A stretch of 64,000 nt of DNA from NCBI GenBank assembly GCA_032718475.1, contig JAUCBJ010001695.1, forward strand, positions 20,287-84,286. Direction: 5' to 3'. Both the position numbers and the translations under genes were made by a program. The stretch's first letter is position 1. Every line of letters starts with the position of its first letter. The notes below the pieces were generated by a model. It had not been told where the DNA came from. It did not search any database and saw only the letters and a program-made list of their open reading frames with translations. Positions 15,951-29,066 of this stretch are shown piece by piece. Source of the DNA: Nemertoderma westbladi. Taxonomy: Eukaryota; Xenacoelomorpha; Nemertodermatida; Nemertodermatidae.

Positions 15951-17880
15951 GTAATCATCTGCCCCACTAATAGAACATAGCGAACGACGCACCAGTTAGG
16001 AAAACATCTGCCCCACTAATAACATAGCGAACGACGCACCAGTTAGGTAATCATCTGCCCCACTAATAGAACATAGCAAACGGCGCACCAGTTAGGTAAA
16101 CATCTGCCCCACTAATAGAACATAGGCGAACGGCGCACCAGTTAGGTAAACATCTGCCCCACTAATAGAACATAGGCGAACGGCGCACCAGTTAGGTAAA
16201 CATCTGCCCCACTAATAGAACATAATCGAACGGCGCACCAGTTAGGAAAACATCTGCCCCACTAATAGAACATAGCGAACGACGCACCAGTTAGGAAAAC
16301 ATCTGCCCCACTAATAGAACATAATCGAACGGCGCACCAGTTAGGTAAACATCTGCCCCACTAATAGAACATAGCGAACGACGCACCAGTTAGGTAAACA
16401 TCTGCCCCACTAATAGAACATAGCGAACGACGTACCAGTTAGGAAAACATCTGCCCCACTAATAGAACATAGCGAACGACGCACCAGTTAGGTAAACATC
16501 TGCCCCACTAATAGAACATAGGCGAACGGCGCACCAGTTAGGTAAACATCTGCCCCACTAATAGAACATAATCGAACGGCGCACCAGTTAGGAAAACATC
16601 TGCCCCACTAATAGAACATAGCGAACGACGCACCAGTTAGGAAAACATCTGCCCCACTAATAGAACATAGGCGAACGGCGCACCAGTTAGGTAAACATCT
16701 GCCCCACTAATAGAACATAATCGAACGGCGCACCAGTTAGGAAAACATCTGCCCCACTAATAGAACATAGCGAACGGCGCACCAGTTAGGTAAACATCTG
16801 CCCCACTAATAGAACATAGGCGAACGACGCACCAGTTAGGAAAACATCTGCCCCACTAATAGAACATAGGCGAACGACGCACCAGTTAGGAAAACATCTG
16901 CCCCACTAATAGAACATAGGCGAACGGCGCACCAGTTAGGAAAACATCTGCCCCACTAATAGAACATAATCGAACGGCGCACCAGTTAGGAAAACATCTG
17001 CCCCACTAATAGAACATAGCGAACGACGCACCAGTTAGGAAAACATCTGCCCCACTAATAACATAGCGAACGACGCACCAGTTAGGAAAACATCTGCCCC
17101 ACTAATAGAACATAATCGAACGGCGCACCAGTTAGGAAAACATCTGCCCCACTAATAGAACATAGGCGGACGACGCACCAGTTAGGAAAACATCTGCCCC
17201 ACTAATAACATAGCGAACGGCGCACCAGTTAGGAAAACATCTGCCCCACTAATAGAACATAATCGAACGGCGCACCAGTTAGGAAAACATCTGCCCCACT
17301 AATAGAACATAGGCGGACGACGCACCAGTTAGGAAAACATCTGCCCCACTAATAGAACATAGCGAACGACGCACCAGTTAGGAAAACATCTGCCCCACTA
17401 ATAGAACATAGCGAACGACGCACCAGTTAGGAAAACATCTGCCCCACTAATAGAACATAGGCGAACGGCGCACCAGTTAGGAAAACATCTGCCCCACTAA
17501 TAGAACATAATCGAACGGCGCACCAGTTAGGAAAACATCTGCCCCACTAATAGAACATAGCGAACGACGCACCAGTTAGGAAAACATCTGCCCCACTAAT
17601 AGAACATAGCGAACGGCGCACCAGTTAGGAAAACATCTGCCCCACTAATAGAACATAGCGAACGGCGCACCAGTTAGGAAAACATCTGCCCCACTAATAA
17701 CATAGCGAACGACGCACCAGTTAGGTAAACATCTGCCCCACTAATAGAACATAATCGAACGGCGCACCAGTTAGGTAATCATCTGCCCCACTAATAGAAC
17801 ATAGCGAACGACGCACCAGTTAGGAAAACATCTGCCCCATTAATAACATAGCGAACGACGCACCAGTTAGGTAATCATCT
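15951..17880. repeat. Block duplication inside the satellite, offset 1,824 bp
   Basis: The rare variant GGTAATCATCTG (normally GGTAAACATCTG) occurs as pairs at 15951/16047 and again at 17775/17871. Both pairs are 96 bp apart, and the two pairs are offset by 1,824 bp (about 37 monomers). An AGCAAACGG variant follows the second member of each pair. The coordinates span the diagnostic sites; the true block edges cannot be set by eye. Confidence 0.75.
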
Positions 17881-18830
17881 GCCCCACTAATAGAACATAG
17901 CAAACGGCGCACCAGTTAGGTAAACATCTGCCCCACTAATAGAACATAGGCGAACGGCGCACCAGTTAGGTAAACATCTGCCCCACTAATAGAACATAGG
18001 CGAACGGCGCACCAGTTAGGTAAACATCTGCCCCACTAATAGAACATAATCGAACGGCGCACCAGTTAGGAAAACATCTGCCCCACTAATAGAACATAGC
18101 GAACGACGCACCAGTTAGGAAAACATCTGCCCCACTAATAGAACATAATCGAACGGCGCACCAGTTAGGTAAACATCTGCCCCACTAATAGAACATAGCG
18201 AACGACGCACCAGTTAGGTAAACATCTGCCCCACTAATAGAACATAGCGAACGACGCACCAGTTAGGAAAACATCTGCCCCACTAATAGAACATAGCGAA
18301 CGACGCACCAGTTAGGTAAACATCTGCCCCACTAATAGAACATAGGCGAACGGCGCACCAGTTAGGTAAACATCTGCCCCACTAATAGAACATAATCGAA
18401 CGGCGCACCAGTTAGGAAAACATCTGCCCCACTAATAGAACATAGCGAACGACGCACCAGTTAGGAAAACATCTGCCCCACTAATAGAACATAGGCGAAC
18501 GGCGCACCAGTTAGGTAAACATCTGCCCCACTAATAGAACATAATCGAACGGCGCACCAGTTAGGAAAACATCTGCCCCACTAATAGAACATAGCGAACG
18601 GCGCACCAGTTAGGTAAACATCTGCCCCACTAATAGAACATAGGCGAACGACGCACCAGTTAGGAAAACATCTGCCCCACTAATAGAACATAGGCGAACG
18701 ACGCACCAGTTAGGAAAACATCTGCCCCACTAATAGAACATAATCGAACGGCGCACCAGTTAGGTAAACATCTGCCCCACTAATAGAACATAGCGAACGG
18801 CGCACCAGTTAGGAAAACATCTGCCCCACT

Positions 18831-21800
18831 AATATAACATAATCGAACGGCGCACCAGTTAGGAAAACATCTGCCCCACTAATAGAACATAATCGAACGG
18901 CGCACCAGTTAGGAAAACATCTGCCCCACTAATAGAACATAGCGAACGATGCACCAGTTAGGAAAACATCTGCCCCACTAATAACATAGCGAACGGCGCA
19001 CCAGTTAGGAAAACATCTGCCCCACTAATAGAACATAATCGAACGGCGCACCAGTTAGGAAAACATCTGCCCCACTAATAGAACATAGCGAACGACGCAC
19101 CAGTTAGGAAAACATCTGCCCCACTAATAGAACATAGCGAACGACGCACCAGTTAGGAAAACATCTGCCCCACTAATAGAACATAGGCGAACGACGCACC
19201 AGTTAGGTAAACATCTGCCCCACTAATAGAACATAATCGAACGGCGCACCAGTTAGGAAAACATCTGCCCCACTAATAGAACATAGCGAACGGCGCACCA
19301 GTTAGGAAAACATCTGCCCCACTAATAGAACATAGCGAACGACGCACCAGTTAGGTAAACATCTGCCCCACTAATAGAACATAATCGAACGGCGCACCAG
19401 TTAGGAAAACATCTGCCCCACTAATAGAACATAGCGAACGACGCACCAGTTAGGTAAACATCTGCCCCACTAATAACATAGCGAACGACGCACCAGTTAG
19501 GTAAACATCTGCCCCACTAATAGAACATAGGCGAACGGCGCACCAGTTAGGTAAACATCTGCCCCACTAATAGAACATAATCGAACGGCGCACCAGTTAG
19601 GAAAACATCTGCCCCACTAATAGAACATAATCGAACGGCGCACCAGTTAGGTAAACATCTGCCCCACTAATAGAACATAGCGAACGGCGCACCAGTTAGG
19701 AAAACATCTGCCCCACTAATAGAACATAATCGAACGGCGCACCAGTTAGGAAAACATCTGCCCCACTAATAGAACATAATCGAACGGCGCACCAGTTAGG
19801 AAAACATCTGCCCCACTAATAGAACATAGCGAACGGCGCACCAGTTAGGAAAACATCTGCCCCACTAATAGAACATAATCGAACGGCGCACCAGTTAGGA
19901 AAACATCTGCCCCACTAATAGAACATAGGCGAACGACGCACCAGTTAGGAAAACATCTGCCCCACTAATAGAACATAATCGAACGGCGCACCAGTTAGGA
20001 AAACATCTGCCCCACTAATAGAACATAGCGAACGACGCACCAGTTAGGTAAACATCTGCCCCACTAATAGAACATAATCGAACGGCGCACCAGTTAGGTA
20101 AACATCTGCCCCACGAATAGAACATAGGCGAACGGCGCACCAGTTAGGAAAACATCTGCCCCACTAATAGAACATAATCGAACGGCGCACCAGTTAGGAA
20201 AACATCTGCCCCACTAATAGAACATAGGCGAACGGCGCACCAGTTAGGTAAACATCTGCCCCACTAATAGAACATAGCGAACGACGCACCAGTTAGGAAA
20301 ACATCTGCCCCACTAATAGAACATAATAGAACGGCGCACCAGTTAGGAAAACATCTGCCCCACTAATAGAACATAGCGAACGACGCACCAGTTAGGTAAA
20401 CATCTGCCCCACTAATAGAACATAGGCGAACGACGCACCAGTTAGGAAAACATCTGCCCCACTAATAGAACATAATCGAACGGCGCACCAGTTAGGAAAA
20501 CATCTGCCCCACTAATAGAACATAGGCGAACGGCGCACCAGTTAGGTAAACATCTGCCCCACTAATAGAACATAGGCGAACGGCGCACCAGTTAGGTAAA
20601 CATCTGCCCCACTAATAGAACATAGCGAACGACGCACCAGTTAGGAAAACATCTGCCCCACTAATAGAACATAATCGAACGGCGCACCAGTTAGGAAAAC
20701 ATCTGCCCCACTAATAGAACATAGACGGACGACGCACCAGTTAGGAAAACATCTGCCCCACTAATAGAACATAGACGAACGACGCACCAGTTAGGTAAAC
20801 ATCTGCCCCACTAATAGAACATAGCGAACGACGCACCAGTTAGGAAAACATCTGCCCCACTAATAGAACATAATCGAACGGCGCACCAGTTAGGTAAATA
20901 TCTGCCCCACTAATAGAACATAATCGAACGGCGCACCAGTTAGGTAAACATCTGCCCCACTAATAGAACATAATCGAACGGCGCACCAGTTAGGTAAACA
21001 TCTGCCCCACTAATAGAACATAATCGAACGGCGCACCAGTTAGGTAAACATCTGCCCCACTAATAGAACATAGCGAACGGCACACCAGTTAGGAAAACAT
21101 CTGCCCCACTAATAGAACATAGGCGAACGGCGCACCAGTTAGGAAAACATCTGCCCCACTAATAGAACATAGACGAACGACGCACCAGTTAGGTAAACAT
21201 CTGCCCCACTAATAGAACATAGCGAACGACGCACCAGTTAGGAAAACATCTGCCCCACTAATAGAACATAATCGAACGGCGCACCAGTTAGGTAAATATC
21301 TGCCCCACTAATAGAACATAATCGAACGGCGCACCAGTTAGGTAAACATCTGCCCCACTAATAGAACATAATCGAACGGCGCACCAGTTAGGTAAACATC
21401 TGCCCCACTAATAGAACATAATCGAACGGCGCACCAGTTAGGTAAACATCTGCCCCACTAATAGAACATAGCGAACGGCACACCAGTTAGGAAAACATCT
21501 GCCCCACTAATAGAACATAGGCGAACGGCGCACCAGTTAGGTAAACATCTGCCCCACTAATAGAACATAATCGAACGGCGCACCAGTTAGGAAAACATCT
21601 GCCCCACTAATAGAACATAGCGAACGACGCACCAGTTAGGTAAACATCTGCCCCACTAATAGAACATAATCGAACGGCGCACCAGTTAGGTAAACATCTG
21701 CCCCACTAATAGAACATAGGCGAACGGCGCACCAGTTAGGTAAACATCTGCCCCACTAATAGAACATAGGCGAACGACGCACCAGTTAGGAAAACATCTG

Positions 21801-24800
21801 CCCCACTAATAGAACATAATCGAACGGCGCACCAGTTAGGTAAACATCTGCCCCACTAATAGAACATAGGCGAACGACGCACCAGTTAGGTAAACATCTG
21901 CCCCACTAATAGAACATAATCGAACGGCGCACCAGTTAGGAAAACATCTGCCCCACTAATAGAACATAATCGAACGGCGCACCAGTTAGGTAAACATCTG
22001 CCCCACTAATAGAACATAATCGAACGGCGCACCAGTTAGGAAAACATCTGCCCCACTAATAGAACATAATCGAACGGCGCACCAGTTAGGAAAACATCTG
22101 CCCCACTAATAGAACATAATCGAACGGCGCACCAGTTAGGAAAACATCTGCCCCACTAATAGAACATAGGCGAACGTCGCACCAGTTAGGAAAACATCTG
22201 CCCCACTAATAGAACATAGCGAACGACGCACCAGTTAGGAAAACATCTGCCCCACTAATAGAACATAGGCGAACGGCGCACCAGTTAGGTAAACATCTGC
22301 CCCACTAATAGAACATAATCGAACGGCGCACCAGTTAGGAAAACATCTGCCCCACTAATAGAACATAGGCGAACGGCGCACCAGTTAGGAAAACATCTGC
22401 CCCACTAATAGAACATAGGCGAACGGCGCACCAGTTAGGAAAACATCTGCCCTACTAATAACATAGGCGAACGGCGCACCAGTTAGGAAAACATCTGCCC
22501 CACTAATAGAACATAGCGAACGACGCACCAGTTAGGAAAACATCTGCCCCACTAATAGAACATAGACGGACGGCGCACCAGTTAGGAAAACATCTGCCCC
22601 ACTAATAGAACATAGGCGAACGGCGCACCAGTTAGGTAAACATCTGCCCCACTAATAGAACATAGGCGAACGGCGCAACAGTTAGGTAAACATCTGCCCC
22701 ACTAATAGAACATAGGCGAACGGCGCACCAGTTAGGAAAATATCTGCACCACTAATTGAACATAGGCGAACGACGCACCAGTTAGGTAAACATCTGCCCC
22801 ACTAATAGAACATAGGCGAAAGACGCACCAGTTAGGAAAATATCTGCCCCACTAATAGAACATAGGCGAACGACGCACCAGTTAGGTAAACATCTGCCCC
22901 ACTAATAGAACATAGGCGAACGACGCACCAGTTAGGTAAACATCTGCCCCACTAATAGAACATAGGCGAACGGCGCACCAGTTAGGAAAATATCTGCCCC
23001 ACTAATAGAACATAGGCGAAAGACGCACCAGTTAGGAAAACATCTGCCCCACTAATAGAACATAGCGAACGACGCACCAGTTAGGTAAACATCTGCCCCA
23101 CTAATAGAACATAGGCGAACGACGCACCAGTTAGGTAAACATCTGCCCCACTAATAACATAGGCGAACGACGCACCAGTTAGGTAAACATCTGCCCCACT
23201 AATAGAACATAGGCGAACGACGCACCAGTTAGGTAAACATCTGCCCCACTAATAGAACATAGGCGAACGGCGCACCAGTTAGGAAAATATCTGCCCCACT
23301 AATAGAACATAGGCGAACGGCGCACCAGTTAGGAAAACATCTGCCCCACTAATAGAACATAATCGAACGGCGCACCAGTTAGGAAAACATCTGCCCCACT
23401 AATAGAACATAGGCGAACGGCGCACCAGTTAGGTAAACATCTGCCCCACTAATAGAACATAGGCGAACGACGCACCAGTTAGGTAAACATCTGCCCCACT
23501 AATAGAACATAGGCGAACGGCGCACCAGTTAGGAAAATATCTGCCCCACTAATAGAACATAGGCGAACGGCGCACCAGTTAGGAAAACATCTGCCCCACT
23601 AATAGAACATAATCGAACGGCGCACCAGTTAGGAAAACATCTGCCCCACTAATAGAACATAGGCGAACGGCGCACCAGTTAGGAAAACATCTGCCCCACT
23701 AATAGAACATAGCGAACGGCGCACCAGTTAGGTAAACATCTGCCCCACTAATAACATAGGCGAACGACGCACCAGTTAGGTAAACATCTGCCCCACTAAT
23801 AGAACATTGGCGAACGGCGCACCAGTTAGGTAAACATCTGCCCCACTAATAGAACATAATCGAACGGCGCACCAGTTAGGAAAACATCTGCCCCACTAAT
23901 AGAACATAGGCGAACGTCGCACCAGTTAGGTAAACATCTGCCCCACTAATAGAACATAGGCGAACGACGCACCAGTTAGGTAAACATCTGCCCCACTAAT
24001 AGAACATAATCGAACGGCGCACCAGTTAGGAAAACATCTGCCCCACTAATAGAACATAATCGAACGGCGCACCAGTTAGGAAAACATCTGCCCCACTAAT
24101 AGAACATAGCGAACGGCGCACCAGTTAGGTAAACATCTGCCCCACTAATAACATGGCGAACGGCGCACCAGTTAGGTAAACATCTGCCCCACTAATAGAA
24201 CATAGGCGAACGGCGCACCAGTTAGGTAAACATCTGCCCCACTAATAGAACATAGGCGGACGGCGCACCAGTTAGGTAAACATCTGCCCCACTAATAGAA
24301 CATAGGCGAACGGCGCACCAGTTAGGAAAACATCTGCCCCACTAATAGAACATAGCGAACGGCGCACCAGTTAGGAAAACATCTGCCCCACTAATATAAC
24401 ATAATCGAACGGCGCACCAGTTAGGAAAACATCTGCCCCACTAATAGAACATAGCGAACGGCGCACCAGTTAGGAAAACATCTGCCCCACTAATAGAACA
24501 TAATCGAACGGCGCACCAGTTAGGAAAACATCTGCCCCACTAATAGAACATAGCGAACGACGCACCAGTTAGGAAAACATCTGCCCCACTAATAGAACAT
24601 AGCGAACGACGCACCAGTTAGGAAAACATCTGCCCCACTAATAGAACATAGGCGAACGATGCACCAGTTAGGAAAACATCTGCCCCACTAATAGAACATA
24701 ATCGAACGGCGCACCAGTTAGGAAAACATCTGCCCCACTAATAGAACATAGCGAACGACGCACCAGTTAGGAAAACATCTGCCCCACTAATAGAACATAG

Positions 24801-27800
24801 CGAACGACGCACCAGTTAGGTAAACATCTGCCCCACTAATAGAACATAATCGAACGGCGCACCAGTTAGGAAAACATCTGCCCCACTAATAGAACATAGC
24901 GAACGACGCACCAGTTAGGTAAACATCTGCCCCACTAATAACATAGCGAACGACGCACCAGTTAGGTAAACATCTGCCCCACTAATAGAACATAGGCGAA
25001 CGGCGCACCAGTTAGGTAAACATCTGCCCCACTAATAGAACATAATCGAACGGCGCACCAGTTAGGAAAACATCTGCCCCACTAATAGAACATAATCGAA
25101 CGGCGCACCAGTTAGGTAAACATCTGCCCCACTAATAGAACATAGCGAACGGCGCACCAGTTAGGAAAACATCTGCCCCACTAATAGAACATAATCGAAC
25201 GGCGCACCAGTTAGGAAAACATCTGCCCCACTAATAGAACATAATCGAACGGCGCACCACTTAGGAAAACATCTGCCCCACTAATAGAACATAGCGAACG
25301 GCGCACCAGTTAGGAAAACATCTGCCCCACTAATAGAACATAATCGAACGGCGCACCAGTTAGGAAAACATCTGCCCCACTAATAGAACATAGGCGAACG
25401 ACGCACCAGTTAGGAAAACATCTGCCCCACTAATAGAACATAATCGAACGGCGCACCAGTTAGGAAAACATCTGCCCCACTAATAGAACATAGCGAACGA
25501 CGCACCAGTTAGGTAAACATCTGCCCCACTAATAGAACATAATCGAACGGCGCACCAGTTAGGTAAACATCTGCCCCACGAATAGAACATAGGCGAACGG
25601 CGCACCAGTTAGGAAAACATCTGCCCCACTAATAGAACATAATCGAACGGCGCACCAGTTAGGAAAACATCTGCCCCACTAATAGAACATAGGCGAACGG
25701 CGCACCAGTTAGGTAAACATCTGCCCCACTAATAGAACATAGCGAACGACGCACCAGTTAGGAAAACATCTGCCCCACTAATAGAACATAATAGAACGGC
25801 GCACCAGTTAGGAAAACATCTGCCCCACTAATAGAACATAGCGAACGACGCACCAGTTAGGTAAACATCTGCCCCACTAATAGAACATAGGCGAACGACG
25901 CACCAGTTAGGAAAACATCTGCCCCACTAATAGAACATAATCGAACGGCGCACCAGTTAGGAAAACATCTGCCCCACTAATAGAACATAGCGAACGACGC
26001 ACCAGTTAGGAAAACATCTGCCCCACTAATAGAACATAATCGAACGGCGCACCAGTTAGGAAAACATCTGCCCCACTAATAGAACATAGACGGACGACGC
26101 ACCAGTTAGGAAAACATCTGCCCCACTAATAGAACATAGACGAACGACGCACCAGTTAGGTAAACATCTGCCCCACTAATAGAACATAGCGAACGACGCA
26201 CCAGTTAGGAAAACATCTGCCCCACTAATAGAACATAATCGAACGGCGCACCAGTTAGGTAAACATCTGCCCCACTAATAGAACATAATCGAACGGCGCA
26301 CCAGTTAGGTAAACATCTGCCCCACTAATAGAACATAATCGAACGGCGCACCAGTTAGGTAAACATCTGCCCCACTAATAGAACATAGCGAACGGCACAC
26401 CAGTTAGGAAAACATCTGCCCCACTAATAGAACATAGGCGAACGACGCACCAGTTAGGTAAACATCTGCCCCACTAATAGAACATAATCGAACGGCGCAC
26501 CAGTTAGGAAAACATCTGCCCCACTAATAGAACATAGCGAACGACGCACCAGTTAGGTAAACATCTGCCCCACTAATAGAACATAATCGAACGGCGCACC
26601 AGTTAGGTAAACATCTGCCCCACTAATAGAACATAGGCGAACGGCGCACCAGTTAGGTAAACATCTGCCCCACTAATAGAACATAGGCGAACGACGCACC
26701 AGTTAGGTAAACATCTGCCCCACTAATAGAACATAATCGAACGGCGCACCAGTTAGGAAAACATCTGCCCCACTAATAGAACATAATCGAACGGCGCACC
26801 AGTTAGGTAAACATCTGCCCCACTAATAGAACATAGGCGAACGACGCACCAGTTAGGTAAACATCTGCCCCACTAATAGAACATAATCGAACGGCGCACC
26901 AGTTAGGAAAACATCTGCCCCACTAATAGAACATAGGCGAACGTCGCACCAGTTAGGTAAACATCTGCCCCACTAATAGAACATAGGCGAACGACGCACC
27001 AGTTAGGTAAACATCTGCCCCACTAATAGAACATAATCGAACGGCGCACCAGTTAGGAAAACATCTGCCCCACTAATAGAACATAATCGAACGGCGCACC
27101 AGTTAGGAAAACATCTGCCCCACTAATAGAACATAGCGAACGACGCACCAGTTAGGAAAACATCTGCCCCACTAATAGAACATAGCGAACGACGCACCAG
27201 TTAGGAAAACATCTGCCCCACTAATAGAACATAGGCGAACGGCGCACCAGTTAGGTAAACATCTGCCCCACTAATAGAACATAATCGAACGGCGCACCAG
27301 TTAGGAAAACATCTGCCCCACTAATAGAACATAGGCGAACGGCGCACCAGTTAGGAAAACATCTGCCCCACTAATAGAACATAGGCGAACGGCGCACCAG
27401 TTAGGAAAACATCTGCCCTACTAATAACATAGGCGAACGGCGCACCAGTTAGGAAAACATCTGCCCCACTAATAGAACATAGCGAACGACGCACCAGTTA
27501 GGAAAACATCTGCCCCACTAATAGAACATAGACGGACGGCGCACCAGTTAGGAAAACATCTGCCCCACTAATAGAACATAGGCGAACGGCGCACCAGTTA
27601 GGTAAACATCTGCCCCACTAATAGAACATAGGCGAACGGCGCAACAGTTAGGTAAACATCTGCCCCACTAATAGAACATAGGCGAACGGCGCACCAGTTA
27701 GGAAAATATCTGCACCACTAATTGAACATAGGCGAACGACGCACCAGTTAGGTAAACATCTGCCCCACTAATAGAACATAGGCGAAAGACGCACCAGTTA

Positions 27801-29066
27801 GGAAAATATCTGCCCCACTAATAGAACATAGGCGAACGACGCACCAGTTAGGTAAACATCTGCCCCACTAATAGAACATAGGCGAACGACGCACCAGTTA
27901 GGTAAACATCTGCCCCACTAATAGAACATAGGCGAACGGCGCACCAGTTAGGAAAATATCTGCCCCACTAATAGAACATAGGCGAAAGACGCACCAGTTA
28001 GGAAAACATCTGCCCCACTAATAGAACATAGCGAACGACGCACCAGTTAGGTAAACATCTGCCCCACTAATAGAACATAGGCGAACGACGCACCAGTTAG
28101 GTAAACATCTGCCCCACTAATAACATAGGCGAACGACGCACCAGTTAGGTAAACATCTGCCCCACTAATAGAACATAGGCGAACGACGCACCAGTTAGGT
28201 AAACATCTGCCCCACTAATAGAACATAGGCGAACGGCGCACCAGTTAGGAAAATATCTGCCCCACTAATAGAACATAGGCGAACGGCGCACCAGTTAGGA
28301 AAACATCTGCCCCACTAATAGAACATAATCGAACGGCGCACCAGTTAGGAAAACATCTGCCCCACTAATAGAACATAGGCGAACGGCGCACCAGTTAGGT
28401 AAACATCTGCCCCACTAATAGAACATAGGCGAACGACGCACCAGTTAGGTAAACATCTGCCCCACTAATAGAACATAGGCGAACGGCGCACCAGTTAGGA
28501 AAATATCTGCCCCACTAATAGAACATAGGCGAACGGCGCACCAGTTAGGAAAACATCTGCCCCACTAATAGAACATAATCGAACGGCGCACCAGTTAGGA
28601 AAACATCTGCCCCACTAATAGAACATAGGCGAACGGCGCACCAGTTAGGAAAACATCTGCCCCACTAATAGAACATAGCGAACGGCGCACCAGTTAGGTA
28701 AACATCTGCCCCACTAATAACATAGGCGAACGACGCACCAGTTAGGTAAACATCTGCCCCACTAATAGAACATTGGCGAACGGCGCACCAGTTAGGTAAA
28801 CATCTGCCCCACTAATAGAACATAATCGAACGGCGCACCAGTTAGGAAAACATCTGCCCCACTAATAGAACATAGGCGAACGTCGCACCAGTTAGGTAAA
28901 CATCTGCCCCACTAATAGAACATAGGCGAACGACGCACCAGTTAGGTAAACATCTGCCCCACTAATAGAACATAATCGAACGGCGCACCAGTTAGGAAAA
29001 CATCTGCCCCACTAATAGAACATAATCGAACGGCGCACCAGTTAGGAAAACATCTGCCCCACTAAT
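18831..29066. repeat. Tandem 5-kb block duplication inside the satellite
   Basis: Rare variants appear twice in the same order. At offset 5,465 bp: an AATAACAT deletion (19471/24936), CCACGAATAG (20111/25576) and ACATAATAGAACGG (20321/25786). At offset 4,966 bp: CCTACTAATAAC (22451/27417), GCAACAGTT (22675/27641), GCACCACTAATTG (near 22745/27711), CATTGGCG (23805/28771) and CGAACGTCGC (23911/28877). The 499-bp change in offset shows that copy 1 carries about 10 extra monomers between 20,321 and 22,451. These include a local 398-bp duplication marked by GGCACACC (21081/21479). Similarity ends near 24.1 kb in copy 1 and 29.07 kb in copy 2. Confidence 0.8.
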
